From Edaphobacter flagellatus (GTDB lineage Bacteria > Acidobacteriota > Terriglobia > Terriglobales > Acidobacteriaceae), in NCBI RefSeq assembly GCF_025264665.1, contig NZ_CP073697.1, positions 496,001 to 560,000 on the forward strand: a stretch of 64,000 nt of DNA, in the 5' to 3' direction. Both the position numbers and the translations under genes were made by a program. The notes under the pieces are model-generated. The model had not been told where the DNA came from. It ran no database searches and saw nothing but the letters and a program-made list of their open reading frames with translations. Numbering within the stretch: the first letter of the stretch is position 1; the number at the start of each line of letters is the position of its first letter. Shown in pieces: positions 55,601 to 62,912 of the stretch.

Positions 55601-57252
55601 AGGTATTCATCTAACCGCTCTATCGCTTCGTCAGACGTTTTCGCTGCAACAGCAAGCCTGTACCGCTGTGGCGAGCGTGTTGTTGCGGCACCAGCACATA
55701 TATCCTCCCAGCTTGGCGCAGAAGCACTGCGCAACAGGTCGACATAATCTCGGACCACTGCAGCCAAAGCCGCTTGAGAGTGTCCGGAAAGCACCAGTAC
55801 CCGCTGAAAATCCGTCGGCGGCTCCGCTTCGCGCTTCAATGAAATCTGCGGTGCACGATACTCCTGCACCACCAGATGCGCGTTCGTTCCTCCAAAGCCA
55901 AACGAGTTGACCCCAATAACGACGGGACGCTCTTGCGCTGGGATTGGAGTCCTCTTTGCAACGACATCGAGCTTCCAGTCTTCAAAATCGATCTTCGGAT
56001 TGGGATTCGCAAAATGCAGGTTCGCCGGAATCTCCCCGTGCTGCAACGAGAGCAACACCTTTGTCAGACCCGCGATGCCAGAAGCTGCTTCAAGATGGCC
56101 AATATTGGATTTGACAGACCCGATCAGGCAACGCGATCCATCCTTTCGGGGAGAGCCCAGCACCCTTCCCAGCGCTCCGCATTCGATCGGATCACCAACT
56201 GCCGTACCTGTGCCATGTGCTTCGACATAGAACACATCTTCCGGCGATACCCCGCATTGCGTATAGACCTTGCGCAATAGGCGCTCTTGCGCATCGCCAT
56301 TGGGCATCGACAATCCCAGAGTTTTGCCATCGGAGTTGACGCCGCTTGCCAGAATTACTCCCAGGATGCGGTCCCCATCGCGCTCAGCGGCGGCGAGCGG
56401 CTTGAGCACGACCAAACCTCCGCCTTCGGAGCGAACATACCCATCGCCACTCGCGTCGAAACTCTTGCAGCGACCCGATGGCGAAAGCATAGATGCCTTC
56501 GAAAATCCAATCCAGGGTCGGACATACACCAGAAGGTTGACACCGCCAGCCAAGGCAACCGAGCATTCCCCCGTCAGCAGACTTGCACAAGCCTGATGGA
56601 CGCACACCAGGCTTGAAGAACACGCCGTGTCCAAGGCGATACTTGGTCCATGCAGATCAAAGATGTAGGAGATGCGGTTGGCCGCAATGCTGAGCGCGCT
56701 TCCCGTATTCGAGTAAGCATCCGGAGCCTGCGGGCCGACAAGGTGCGCATAATCATTACCCGAGATGCCGATAAAAATCCCCGTGTCAGTACCAGCCTGC
56801 TGCCTGGGCGACAGTGAGGCATTCTCAAAAGCCTCCCACGCCAACTCCAGCAAAAGCCGATGCTGCGGATCGACCTGTCTTGCCTCCTTCGGCGATATCC
56901 CGAAGAACTCTGCATCGAAAGCATCGATGCGGTCTAAAAATCCGCCAGCACGTGTATAGACACGTTCATTGCGCCCTGGATCAGGATGATGCCAGCCAAG
57001 GTCCCAGCGGTCCCCTTGCATCTCACCAACAGCATCAACACCTGAGCGAAGCACTTCCCAGAGAAAATCCGGTGAATTGGCTCCCCCAGGAAACCGCCCA
57101 CTCATTCCGATGATCGCGATCTCTCGCCCAGTGCGATGGGAGCTCACTTCTGCTTGAGTGAGTTGAATCGATTGGTCTGTTTCAACGGCAGATCGAGTAA
57201 CCTTGGCTCTCATCAACGCAGCATTCTCATAATTGGTAGAGGATGCCTGCAA
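49606..57252 (-). CDS. Reducing type I PKS: KS-AT-DH-MT-ER-KR-ACP
   Basis: A 2548-residue single-module polyketide synthase. KS has DTACSSS (Cys211), EAHGTGT and NIGHLEAASG. AT has GHSVGE (Ser663) and YPFHT. DH has DHVVQGAVLFP (His968) and LLDSCLQ (Asp1139). The MT-like region (about 1360-1560) has ILKIGGGSGS. ER has HGAAGGVG near 1978. KR has GGLGGFG near 2180, catalytic Tyr2323 in AYVAGN and an IED motif in the LDD position (B-type-like). ACP has GLDSL (Ser2485). A full set of reducing domains predicts a saturated chain, possibly alpha-methylated. With no loading module it may be iterative, as in highly reducing synthases. It starts 38 bases after the GumC-like gene; TTG 57252 or ATG 57213 may be the start. 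Confidence 0.93.
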   Translation of the reverse strand: MQASSTNYENAALMRAKVTRSAVETDQSIQLTQAEVSSHRTGREIAIIGMSGRFPGGANSPDFLWEVLRSGVDAVGEMQGDRWDLGWHHPDPGRNERVYTRAGGFLDRIDAFDAEFFGISPKEARQVDPQHRLLLELAWEAFENASLSPRQQAGTDTGIFIGISGNDYAHLVGPQAPDAYSNTGSALSIAANRISYIFDLHGPSIALDTACSSSLVCVHQACASLLTGECSVALAGGVNLLVYVRPWIGFSKASMLSPSGRCKSFDASGDGYVRSEGGGLVVLKPLAAAERDGDRILGVILASGVNSDGKTLGLSMPNGDAQERLLRKVYTQCGVSPEDVFYVEAHGTGTAVGDPIECGALGRVLGSPRKDGSRCLIGSVKSNIGHLEAASGIAGLTKVLLSLQHGEIPANLHFANPNPKIDFEDWKLDVVAKRTPIPAQERPVVIGVNSFGFGGTNAHLVVQEYRAPQISLKREAEPPTDFQRVLVLSGHSQAALAAVVRDYVDLLRSASAPSWEDICAGAATTRSPQRYRLAVAAKTSDEAIERLDEYLAGKTVRRLATGTSALPVEPLAFVYSGNGPQWWGMGRELLAENQLFRSEIQAIDKIFAPLAGWSLIEEMGRPEAESRVALTEFAQPLLFALQLGVTRVLHEAGMRPVAVTGHSVGEVAAAYVSGALTLEDATKVIFYRSKAQARTAGEGRMAALGIGTAEARDAIQGIDGWLEIAAENAPDSVTVAGDPVALEKLIRVLTEKGKFARLLQLNYPFHTIAMEPIREELLEGLAAICPKETKLSFISTVDGVEISGKALDAQYWYRNVREPVRFREAIEALLEQKKIGVFLEVGPHPVLKEYIQQIAKSAGSAIASLQTLRRPGVKGPEPEVDNLWTALCACHAHGAIDPDQVFRKPFPPPILPLYPWQKTSHWRGSVILPDIHQPTQRDHPLLGYRLTSGEGVWSNTLDTNQITYLKDHVVQGAVLFPAAGYIELAYAAAQRVYGGAAFDIDDLDISRPLAIPPHGDPLVQTSVDTATGIFEVRSCQDQYSGDWLLHVRGRISRSEVSSAKQQIGIDQISSKLTCQKTFEEHYEAAATRGLNYGPAFQGITKILMSPPDAAVSEALAFIDLPDVDQESLPSYRTHPALLDSCLQALVTLAEQHEKRNCAVLPVYFQHLRSLAPLPASIVCHVVFRQETERSIVADFRIADPQGNLLLAVDRARCAKMDFGQGIASPLISEWWRLDEHAPLPSELPALPSPLSIQDGLKLELGRLAEDNQRSIFYKEILPQLHRLIRARLAEIIGALHPEKDALDPELLVRSGLVHAEQVNLLDQILGLASRLGILVSEGKLWRQGVELAAEPESLWGDLLYRYPAYQTELMLIAQICDDLPAMLRGERQDRSTLALDRLFDTPPFQLTYNQIARAVVMALVQAWPGDRPLRILKIGGGSGSLSSWLLPVLPELRADYLFTDFSDAAIERAKHRFSSYKFVRYSTLDVNSDLVDQGVPEHYFDLVVAGSTLANTPDAGLLLNRMKRVMTPDGHMLALHVRQDTLAELLLIEEAPSLQWRSAAQCSDELSRAGFPKVAAFSDAAYAGAGESQQSVLLAQRNDIRSGLEVSRSAKRVESADLRRWAILVEDNISAEPRAFNQMLVEMIQSQGHTVTVHALGSDARLCAEEIASLVSDEALSVVYISSASSPEAESAVLLATQLRRCMAVLDVVRVLESGRQQNTNLQLTLIARGAFSTAFDQGPIDPGHAALWGIGRVITNEHPGLGCRLIDLHPRSSEDEAAVLAEELLRRDDETEVQLVSGYRFVNRERLVTMTDEARNAPAAAKSEIDGFRLDFISQGGLDSLYLRSMERAAPKANQVEIAIHNAGLNFRDVLWAMGMLPEEAVEEGFSGPTIGMECAGEVVRVGSNVKGFKVGDRVVAFASSCFASHVTTDVNAVNRIPDNISFSEAATIPTAFLTAYYALDHLANLRQGESILIHGAAGGVGIAAIQIAKLKGAKIFGTAGSERKRRMLRRLGVDHVLDSRSLEFADKVMELTGGAGVDVILNSLAGEAITKNLQCLRPFGRFLEIGKRDLYANTHIGLRPFRKNLSYFAIDADTLLVEHRDLAQSLFKEIMQLVEENALRPLPFESIPVSRASEAFRAMQQSRHIGKLVISMKFDVSDLLPVVNTKSAVKPNRTYIVTGGLGGFGLATAKWLVEQGATSLALIGRRGAVTEEAIAGVEDLEEAGAVVKAFAADISDPNSLSAAITSIRATMAPIAGIVHSAAVIEDAPVMQITEDKLARVLEPKVSGAWNLHQATLQDPIDMFVLYSSSSAVIGNPGQGAYVAGNLYLDSLAQYRRSLGRSGLAIGWGAIKDAGFLTRHSNVADMLRTRTGLDATPSRDALRDLGRLSSVGATRVCVARFDLQRIGRILPGTLVPRFSPIIASEGVSALHAEVTLADRLKSTPASERRNLMIACIQEHAAKVLGTGAAQIDVEQPLADMGLDSLMAVELAVAIERDLGQPMPVMQLLSAGNVTSIADLGIKALAFDKNDPVSSVTSKAPEFSSAQA

Positions 57253-57290
57253 CCCGGCATCAAAGATTTATAAATATTCCGCAGCGCACA

Positions 57291-59510
57291 TCACTCTTCG
57301 CCGGCAGTCTGGAATTGAGATGCCTGGTGTTGTGGTGTGCTCTCAGGAGTGTCGTAAATACTGACTTGATAATCCTCATGAGAGTGACGCGCAGCCCCTG
57401 TCTCTCTCCTGCGAACCTCGGATTGACGACTCTCTACGCTTCGTGTGACAGCAATAAAGTCATCATCCGCATACCGCAGCTGAATATCGTTCAAAACGGT
57501 TGCTACACCTGGAACGCTTAGCCGCTGCATAACAGCCAGACTGCCCGTCAGGTCATCTCGCGTTGTCTGCGCCGACTCTGCAATGAGGACTGTAATATCA
57601 GCTAACCGCGCAGCAAATTCAGCTTCGGTCGAAGTTCTCATCGGCAGCGCTTCAATAAACAACAGATCGATATTCTGTTTAAGTTTTTCGAGGTTTTCTG
57701 CGACAAAACTTTCTCTTCGCGGACGCATCAACCGCCGTTCCCCAGGCTTCGCAAGCCTCGTTTCGCCTGCCTCATCCGGATCGTCCAGCAGAGCTCGATC
57801 CCACGCAACGTCCGGCTTCTTATCAGCGCTTCCCTGCGCCAACGTCAGGTTTTGTAACGCCGACGATGCTTTCAGGATCATTGTCCGGTATCCAAGCTTG
57901 TCCATCCTGGCAGCGACTTTGCTCACCAGGTCTGTGATATTCATGTTGGCCGAGGCCGCGGTGAAAACATAGGTTCTTGCACCGCTCGTGCTGTGCGCCT
58001 GATCCAGCCCAGCCACAAACCGCAACATAAATTCATCAAGAACTTTCCCATCGACCTCCTGCGGATCAGGAAGCACCGCCATCGGGGGAAATCCTAATGT
58101 TTTCTCAATGTCCTCTCCGATATAAATCCGCGGGTCCATCTTTTGCTTCAGGAACGCCGTCGCCAGCGCAGCCAGAAAAGCGAACGGGAAAGCCCCGATC
58201 AGAATGAAGATCTTTTTGCTGGCTTTTGGCTTCAGCGGGACCTCCGCCGGAAGCAGTAAATGCACCAGCCCAGAAGACTGATTCTCCAACTGAATCGAAT
58301 TCACCGCACTATCCACCTCAGTCAGCTGAGCTTGGAGACGCGTAATCTGCGCTGCCAGATCCGCTGCCTGCTGCAGCTTCGGCGTGTTGCCGGTAGCGAT
58401 GGATGTCTGCTGTGCGAGCTGCCCCTGCAGACGCGAGACGACATCGGCGGTTCGGTTCGATTCCAGCTTCAACTTCTCCTGAAGCTGCCGCACCGCCTTA
58501 TCGCGCAGCTGATTCGTCATATTCTCCAACGACTGATCTAACCGTTGGAGCTCATCTTCGTCCTGCTTATATAACGGATTCTTTGGCGTCAGTCCTGCCA
58601 TCTCGCTGACAAGCTTGCTTCGCCGGGTCGCAATCGACTGCTTGAGGCTCGACAGCCCGGAATCACTGGCAATCAGGTCATCTGCCGCTGCCTTCAAAGC
58701 TCCCGACGAGTCAGGACCATGATTGACCAGAGAGGAAAGCTGCGCTTCTGCAACTGCATGAGCCGCACGCGCCGATGCCAGCTGGGTTCTCAGTTCTCCA
58801 AGCTGGGTGTCGTAAGGATTGCCATTTTCTCCGGATGTATCGGCGACTCCAAGCGACGAGCTTAATGCCGCCTGCTGCTGGCGGGCAGACGCTAGCTCTG
58901 TCTGCAACCGAGCCTGCTCTTTTAATAGAACCTCAAGTTGCTGCTGGGTCTGCGCCAGCTCATCAAGGCGCTCTTTGCGAATATAGGAGTTCGTAACTGC
59001 ATTCACAATATTCGCAATTACAGTGGGGTTTCCCCCATCCAGAGTGATTGAGAGCTGATAGCTTCCAGCATCTCTCTCAACCTTCAGATCATGCTGCAGC
59101 CTGGTAATCGCAGATTGTTCCGATTCTCCGGGCCGAGTCCATGTATCTGGCTTCAACGACTTCAATGCGTCCGAAAGAATATCCGAGCGGACAATCGTCT
59201 GGAGCTGCTGCTGAATATACGTGTCGTATCGCATCGAATCATAAGTTCCGCCACTTGCATCCGTAATAACCTTTGCTTTAGCCGGCTGAACATAGATCAA
59301 CGAGTTCGTTTCATAGTACGGAGCGCGTTGCAGCCCAAAGGTGAACACCAGCGCGAACAGAGTGACGCCAACAGCAAGAGCCAGTATCCTGTGCATCCGG
59401 AAGGCACGCAATACCTCGCGCTTGAGGTCATTGAATTGCTTTGACGGCGGCACATCATACTCAGTCTCCCGAGAAGACTCAGGTGACGGCTTGAAAATTA
59501 CCGGATTCAT
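57291..59510 (-). CDS. GumC/Wzz-type polysaccharide co-polymerase with degenerate kinase domain
   Basis: A 739-residue protein. The Wzz region begins after a membrane helix near 42-62 (LALAVGVTLFALVFTFGL). A long coiled coil spans about 185-420, a second membrane helix lies near 433-455 (IFILIGAFPFAFLAALATAF), and a cytoplasmic BY-kinase-like domain follows (YVFTAASANMNITDLVSKVAARM). The Walker A Gly-Lys-Ser/Thr is absent, so it is probably not an active tyrosine kinase. It controls EPS chain length and export with Wza and Wzy. It is followed at 38 bases by the PKS gene on the same strand, an unusual neighbour. The gene begins about 400 bases from the divergent Wzy-like gene. Confidence 0.9.
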   Translation of the reverse strand: MNPVIFKPSPESSRETEYDVPPSKQFNDLKREVLRAFRMHRILALAVGVTLFALVFTFGLQRAPYYETNSLIYVQPAKAKVITDASGGTYDSMRYDTYIQQQLQTIVRSDILSDALKSLKPDTWTRPGESEQSAITRLQHDLKVERDAGSYQLSITLDGGNPTVIANIVNAVTNSYIRKERLDELAQTQQQLEVLLKEQARLQTELASARQQQAALSSSLGVADTSGENGNPYDTQLGELRTQLASARAAHAVAEAQLSSLVNHGPDSSGALKAAADDLIASDSGLSSLKQSIATRRSKLVSEMAGLTPKNPLYKQDEDELQRLDQSLENMTNQLRDKAVRQLQEKLKLESNRTADVVSRLQGQLAQQTSIATGNTPKLQQAADLAAQITRLQAQLTEVDSAVNSIQLENQSSGLVHLLLPAEVPLKPKASKKIFILIGAFPFAFLAALATAFLKQKMDPRIYIGEDIEKTLGFPPMAVLPDPQEVDGKVLDEFMLRFVAGLDQAHSTSGARTYVFTAASANMNITDLVSKVAARMDKLGYRTMILKASSALQNLTLAQGSADKKPDVAWDRALLDDPDEAGETRLAKPGERRLMRPRRESFVAENLEKLKQNIDLLFIEALPMRTSTEAEFAARLADITVLIAESAQTTRDDLTGSLAVMQRLSVPGVATVLNDIQLRYADDDFIAVTRSVESRQSEVRRRETGAARHSHEDYQVSIYDTPESTPQHQASQFQTAGEE

Positions 59511-59913
59511 GCGGCTCCTTGAGACGTATCCTGCGGCCCGGGCTCTAGCCCTTCAACGCGTCGTGAAGGTGAAGTGCCAAAGCCTTCTCCATAGGATATT
59601 CCACGAAATATTCAGACAAACATCACTCTTTAGCAGTAGCTTTTTATTTCAACGGAAGGCATCCATTCGAACAGGTCCCGCGAAGTCCCACAGCCCAACC
59701 CGCTGTCGTAAGTACTTCATTCTGTTCAACCTGGGAAATATCTAAAGGACCTTGAGGCAATCATACCAAAACTTCGATCTCTGCCCTCAAGTATTCACCA
59801 TCTCGTTCCTGCCTTCCTTTTGCATATGTTTTTCAATGGCCAGAAGTCTTTTATCCATATACTGGTAACGATGTCGCTGCTGCACACCTAGTGCACCCAA
59901 AAGATGCTCAGGC
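59511..59913. other. Divergent intergenic region between GumC-like and Wzy-like genes
   Basis: About 400 bases with no convincing gene, RNA or terminator. Promoters for both divergent genes must lie here, and possibly the promoter of the whole GumC-PKS-NRPS run. No clear -35/-10 pair or sigma-54 element was found by eye. Confidence 0.4.
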
Positions 59914-61275
59914 ATGCCCATTATTACCCTTATTCCAGGCCTTATTTGCATCATCGTCATGATGCGCCAGAAAACACAGGGTGCATTCCTGAATGTTTTT
60001 CTTCCTGCGCTGTTGCTGATTCCGGTTGACTTCTACCTCAGAATTCCCGGTCTCCCTCCGCTCAATATCGTTGAGGCTACCCTGGTTCCATTAGGCATCG
60101 GCATGATCTTTACAGATCTGCCTCGATGGCGCTTCTCTCGTGTCGATCTATGGGTTCTGTTCTTTGTCTTTACCACCGGATATACGGAGTACCGGGCGGG
60201 CTCAACCAGCGCCTCCATGCTCACCTACTTCGTCAGCATCACAACCGGTCTGTTTCCCTATATGGCTGGCAGGCTGCTCATTGAGCAGACAGGTCTGCGC
60301 ACAAAGACCGTCAAACGTATCGTCGAACTCGTCTTTTTCGCTGCCATCTTCTCGATGTATGAGTACGTCAGAAAATCCAACCCTTATCAGTGGTTCTGGG
60401 GGCACTTCTATCCTGGCCAGTGGGCAGGATGGATTACGCAGATACGCTGGGGCTTTGGCCGAGTCGCCGGTCCTTATTCGCAGTCAGAACTAGCCGGTAT
60501 GGTCTTTTTCTCTGCTTTAATTCTTGCTATCTGGCTTCAATACAGAAGATATCCGGGCCAGGCGCCAATCCGCCCCCGACCCCTCAAAAACCCGCGGCTT
60601 GTCGTCTTTGTCCTGGCGCTCATCCTCGGAATGACCCAGGCTCGTGGCCCCTGGCTTGGAGCCATCGTAGCCCTTGCCGTCGCTTCCATTGGATGCGCAC
60701 GGATACCAAAACGCCGGGCTTTTATCCTGCTTGTCCTGGGCATCGTTGTCGGAATACCAGCTTACTTTGCCGCCAAAGAGTACAGTTCCGGAAAACGAGT
60801 TGACTATGGCAGCGAAAAAGAAACAGCTCAATACCGGGCGCAGCTCTTAGACAATTACCTCCCCATCGCCGAAGCAGGCGGCGCCTGGGGTTGGGGAGCA
60901 CTTGGCTTTCCCCGTGTCAACGGTCAGATTTCAATCGATAACGAATATCTTTTTAGCTATCTGGCACACGGCTATCTCGGCGTTATTGCACTCATTCTCG
61001 CCATCTCCGACAGCATTCTTAAGCTGACTTGGATGGGATTCAAAACCAGATCACCACGCGAACGACACTTCGTCTTCTCGCTTTTGGGCGTCATCGCAGG
61101 AATAGCGTTCACGATTACAACTGTCTTCCTCGGATCGCAAACCTATGAGCTTCTCTTCCTCTTTTTAGGATGGGCGCAATCCGTTCGTCCGCTCTCCAGA
61201 GTTGCAGTTCTTCAACAGAAATTAGAAGCGCCCGTAACTCTCGAAGAAACCCTGGGCATGCGCATCTACACGTAG
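59914..61275 (+). CDS. O-antigen ligase/Wzy-type polymerase
   Basis: A 453-residue polytopic membrane protein with about ten helices. It has the Wzy_C/O-antigen ligase pattern: TQARGPWLGAIVALAV followed by a long periplasmic stretch (residues about 285-345), then helices and a C-terminal FLGSQTYELLFLFLGW. In an EPS locus with Wzx, Wza and GumC it most likely polymerises repeat units at the periplasmic face. Low sequence conservation makes the split between polymerase and ligase uncertain. The start at ATG 59914 lacks a strong ribosome-binding site. Confidence 0.85.
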   Translation: MPIITLIPGLICIIVMMRQKTQGAFLNVFLPALLLIPVDFYLRIPGLPPLNIVEATLVPLGIGMIFTDLPRWRFSRVDLWVLFFVFTTGYTEYRAGSTSASMLTYFVSITTGLFPYMAGRLLIEQTGLRTKTVKRIVELVFFAAIFSMYEYVRKSNPYQWFWGHFYPGQWAGWITQIRWGFGRVAGPYSQSELAGMVFFSALILAIWLQYRRYPGQAPIRPRPLKNPRLVVFVLALILGMTQARGPWLGAIVALAVASIGCARIPKRRAFILLVLGIVVGIPAYFAAKEYSSGKRVDYGSEKETAQYRAQLLDNYLPIAEAGGAWGWGALGFPRVNGQISIDNEYLFSYLAHGYLGVIALILAISDSILKLTWMGFKTRSPRERHFVFSLLGVIAGIAFTITTVFLGSQTYELLFLFLGWAQSVRPLSRVAVLQQKLEAPVTLEETLGMRIYT

Positions 61276-61302
61276 ACAGCGCCCCGCATTATCCGGTTAT
61301 TG

Positions 61303-62697
61303 CTAGGCAAACAAGCGTCTCAGAGTAAAGCAGGTTAGCAGAAACGCGATAAAAATTGCCGTGAGCTGGGCATCCTGCTTGAAAGGCTTCACCCCTTCGC
61401 GCGTCGCGCCTGTTTGAATCACCAGGTAGAGAGGAAAATCTCCAGCAGCAATCGCAATCACCGCGCCAACCATGCCCCAGAAATGGAAGGCCAGAGGCAG
61501 CCCGACAAGCATCGCAACACAGTAGGCCGCATTACCATATGCGTTGTAGTTCGGCTTCCCCAACGAAAACAGCACTGGCGATGTCGTCTGATACATCAGC
61601 GTATGCCACAAGCCGATGGCAAGAATTGGAATCATCCAGCCCGCATCGTGATAACGCTTGTCATAGAGGTGCAGGATGATCAGGTTGCCCCACACAGCCA
61701 TCATTGTCAGCAGAAATGCGCCCAGCAGCAGAATGTAAAAGCGATAGAAGAAAAATTTCTGCTGAAATTCGTCTTTCTCCATATGGACGATCTTCGACAC
61801 AAACGGATACGCCACGCGCGAGCTCAGGGCAAGCATGATCGACCGGGGTACATCCGATAACTGATACGCCAGTCCATAAACTCCAAGGACCGCCAGACTC
61901 ACCAGCTTACCCAGAATGAGCCGGTCCGCCTGCGAAGCAAAAAAGAAGAATGCCGTCCCAATCAGAATCCATTTGCCGAAATGAATAATGCTGCTTAGCG
62001 CCTTCTTGTCCCAGCAAAAGTGATTGCGAATCCCCGGGGCCAATGCCGGAATATAGCTCAGTACCAGGCGGAATATTGTCGATGCGATCTGCCCTGCCAC
62101 AATGGCCCAGACAGAAGGACGAAGGTACGCCCAGATAATCGTCACGATCAGCGTCACGACGTAAGAGCTGCCATCGATCAGAAATAACCGCCGCACACCC
62201 ATGTGGCGAGAAAGCGACAGCAGGTTGGTACTGTTGAAGCTTCCAATCAATGTGCTTAAAGCCAAAACCGGAAGCAACAACTTAAACTTCGGGTCGTGAT
62301 AAAAGACCGACATCGGCCAGGCGATCAGTACAGCGACCACCCAGATAGCAACACCACGAATCACCTGAATCGTCCAGGCCGTGTTCAGAAAGTCCGGCTC
62401 ATCCCCATGAGGCGACTGAATAATGCTCGGTGCAAGCCCGAAATCCGAAAGCAGGTTAATCCCCACGATCAGTGTCATGACGAGCGTGATTTCGCCAAAA
62501 TACGTCGGCGCAAGCAATCGTGTCAGAACAAGGCTGCTGACGATTCGCAGCGCCATTCCCGAGCCATATTCCACAATGGACCAGAACGACGCCCGCAAAG
62601 CCTTTTTTTCAAGAGCACGAAGTACGACGGGCGTATCTTCAGTCACAGTCTCTAAACCCACAATGATTACTACCCTTGGCGTTCTGGATTTATACAA
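61303..62697 (-). CDS. Wzx-type flippase (MOP/polysaccharide transporter family)
   Basis: A 464-residue protein with about twelve helices. The N-terminus has ALRASFWSIVEYGSGMALRIVSSLVLTRLLAPTYFGEITLVMT, the usual opening of Wzx/RfbX-like flippases (LxRLLxPxxFG), then LSDFGLAPSIIQ. It flips undecaprenyl-linked repeats across the inner membrane. The frame opens at TTG 62697, but GTG 62661 has AAGGG upstream and is an equally good start. It is convergent with the Wzy-like gene, 27 bases apart. Confidence 0.9.
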   Translation of the reverse strand: MYKSRTPRVVIIVGLETVTEDTPVVLRALEKKALRASFWSIVEYGSGMALRIVSSLVLTRLLAPTYFGEITLVMTLIVGINLLSDFGLAPSIIQSPHGDEPDFLNTAWTIQVIRGVAIWVVAVLIAWPMSVFYHDPKFKLLLPVLALSTLIGSFNSTNLLSLSRHMGVRRLFLIDGSSYVVTLIVTIIWAYLRPSVWAIVAGQIASTIFRLVLSYIPALAPGIRNHFCWDKKALSSIIHFGKWILIGTAFFFFASQADRLILGKLVSLAVLGVYGLAYQLSDVPRSIMLALSSRVAYPFVSKIVHMEKDEFQQKFFFYRFYILLLGAFLLTMMAVWGNLIILHLYDKRYHDAGWMIPILAIGLWHTLMYQTTSPVLFSLGKPNYNAYGNAAYCVAMLVGLPLAFHFWGMVGAVIAIAAGDFPLYLVIQTGATREGVKPFKQDAQLTAIFIAFLLTCFTLRRLFA

Positions 62698-62859
62698 GTT
62701 TGCGCAAGCCAGTAAAATCTCATCTTGATTGGCTCAGACACACAAGGACATTCCCATTCTACGGGAGTCCACGCTCATCTATAGTAAAACGCCTGTCGAA
62801 CCGCGAAATACCACTTCGGTACTCCCTGCTTAGGCGACAAGAAGCCCACAAACAGTTAT

Positions 62860-62887
62860 GGCGCTGGCAGAATCCTCTGCCAGCGCC
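62860..62887 (-). terminator. Terminator after the partial glycosidase gene
   Basis: A perfect 11-bp inverted repeat GGCGCTGGCAG / CTGCCAGCGCC with a 6-base loop lies 25 bases beyond the stop of the gene ending at 62913. Only a weak T-run follows on the minus strand. Confidence 0.65.
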
Positions 62888-62912
62888 AATACCGCGCAAC
62901 ATCCCTCTAATC

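Noticed and set aside
59511-59913. Sigma-54-like TGGCAC element on the minus strand near 59573
   Set aside because: The TGGCAC half is present, but the TTGC-type -12 half is missing at the required distance.
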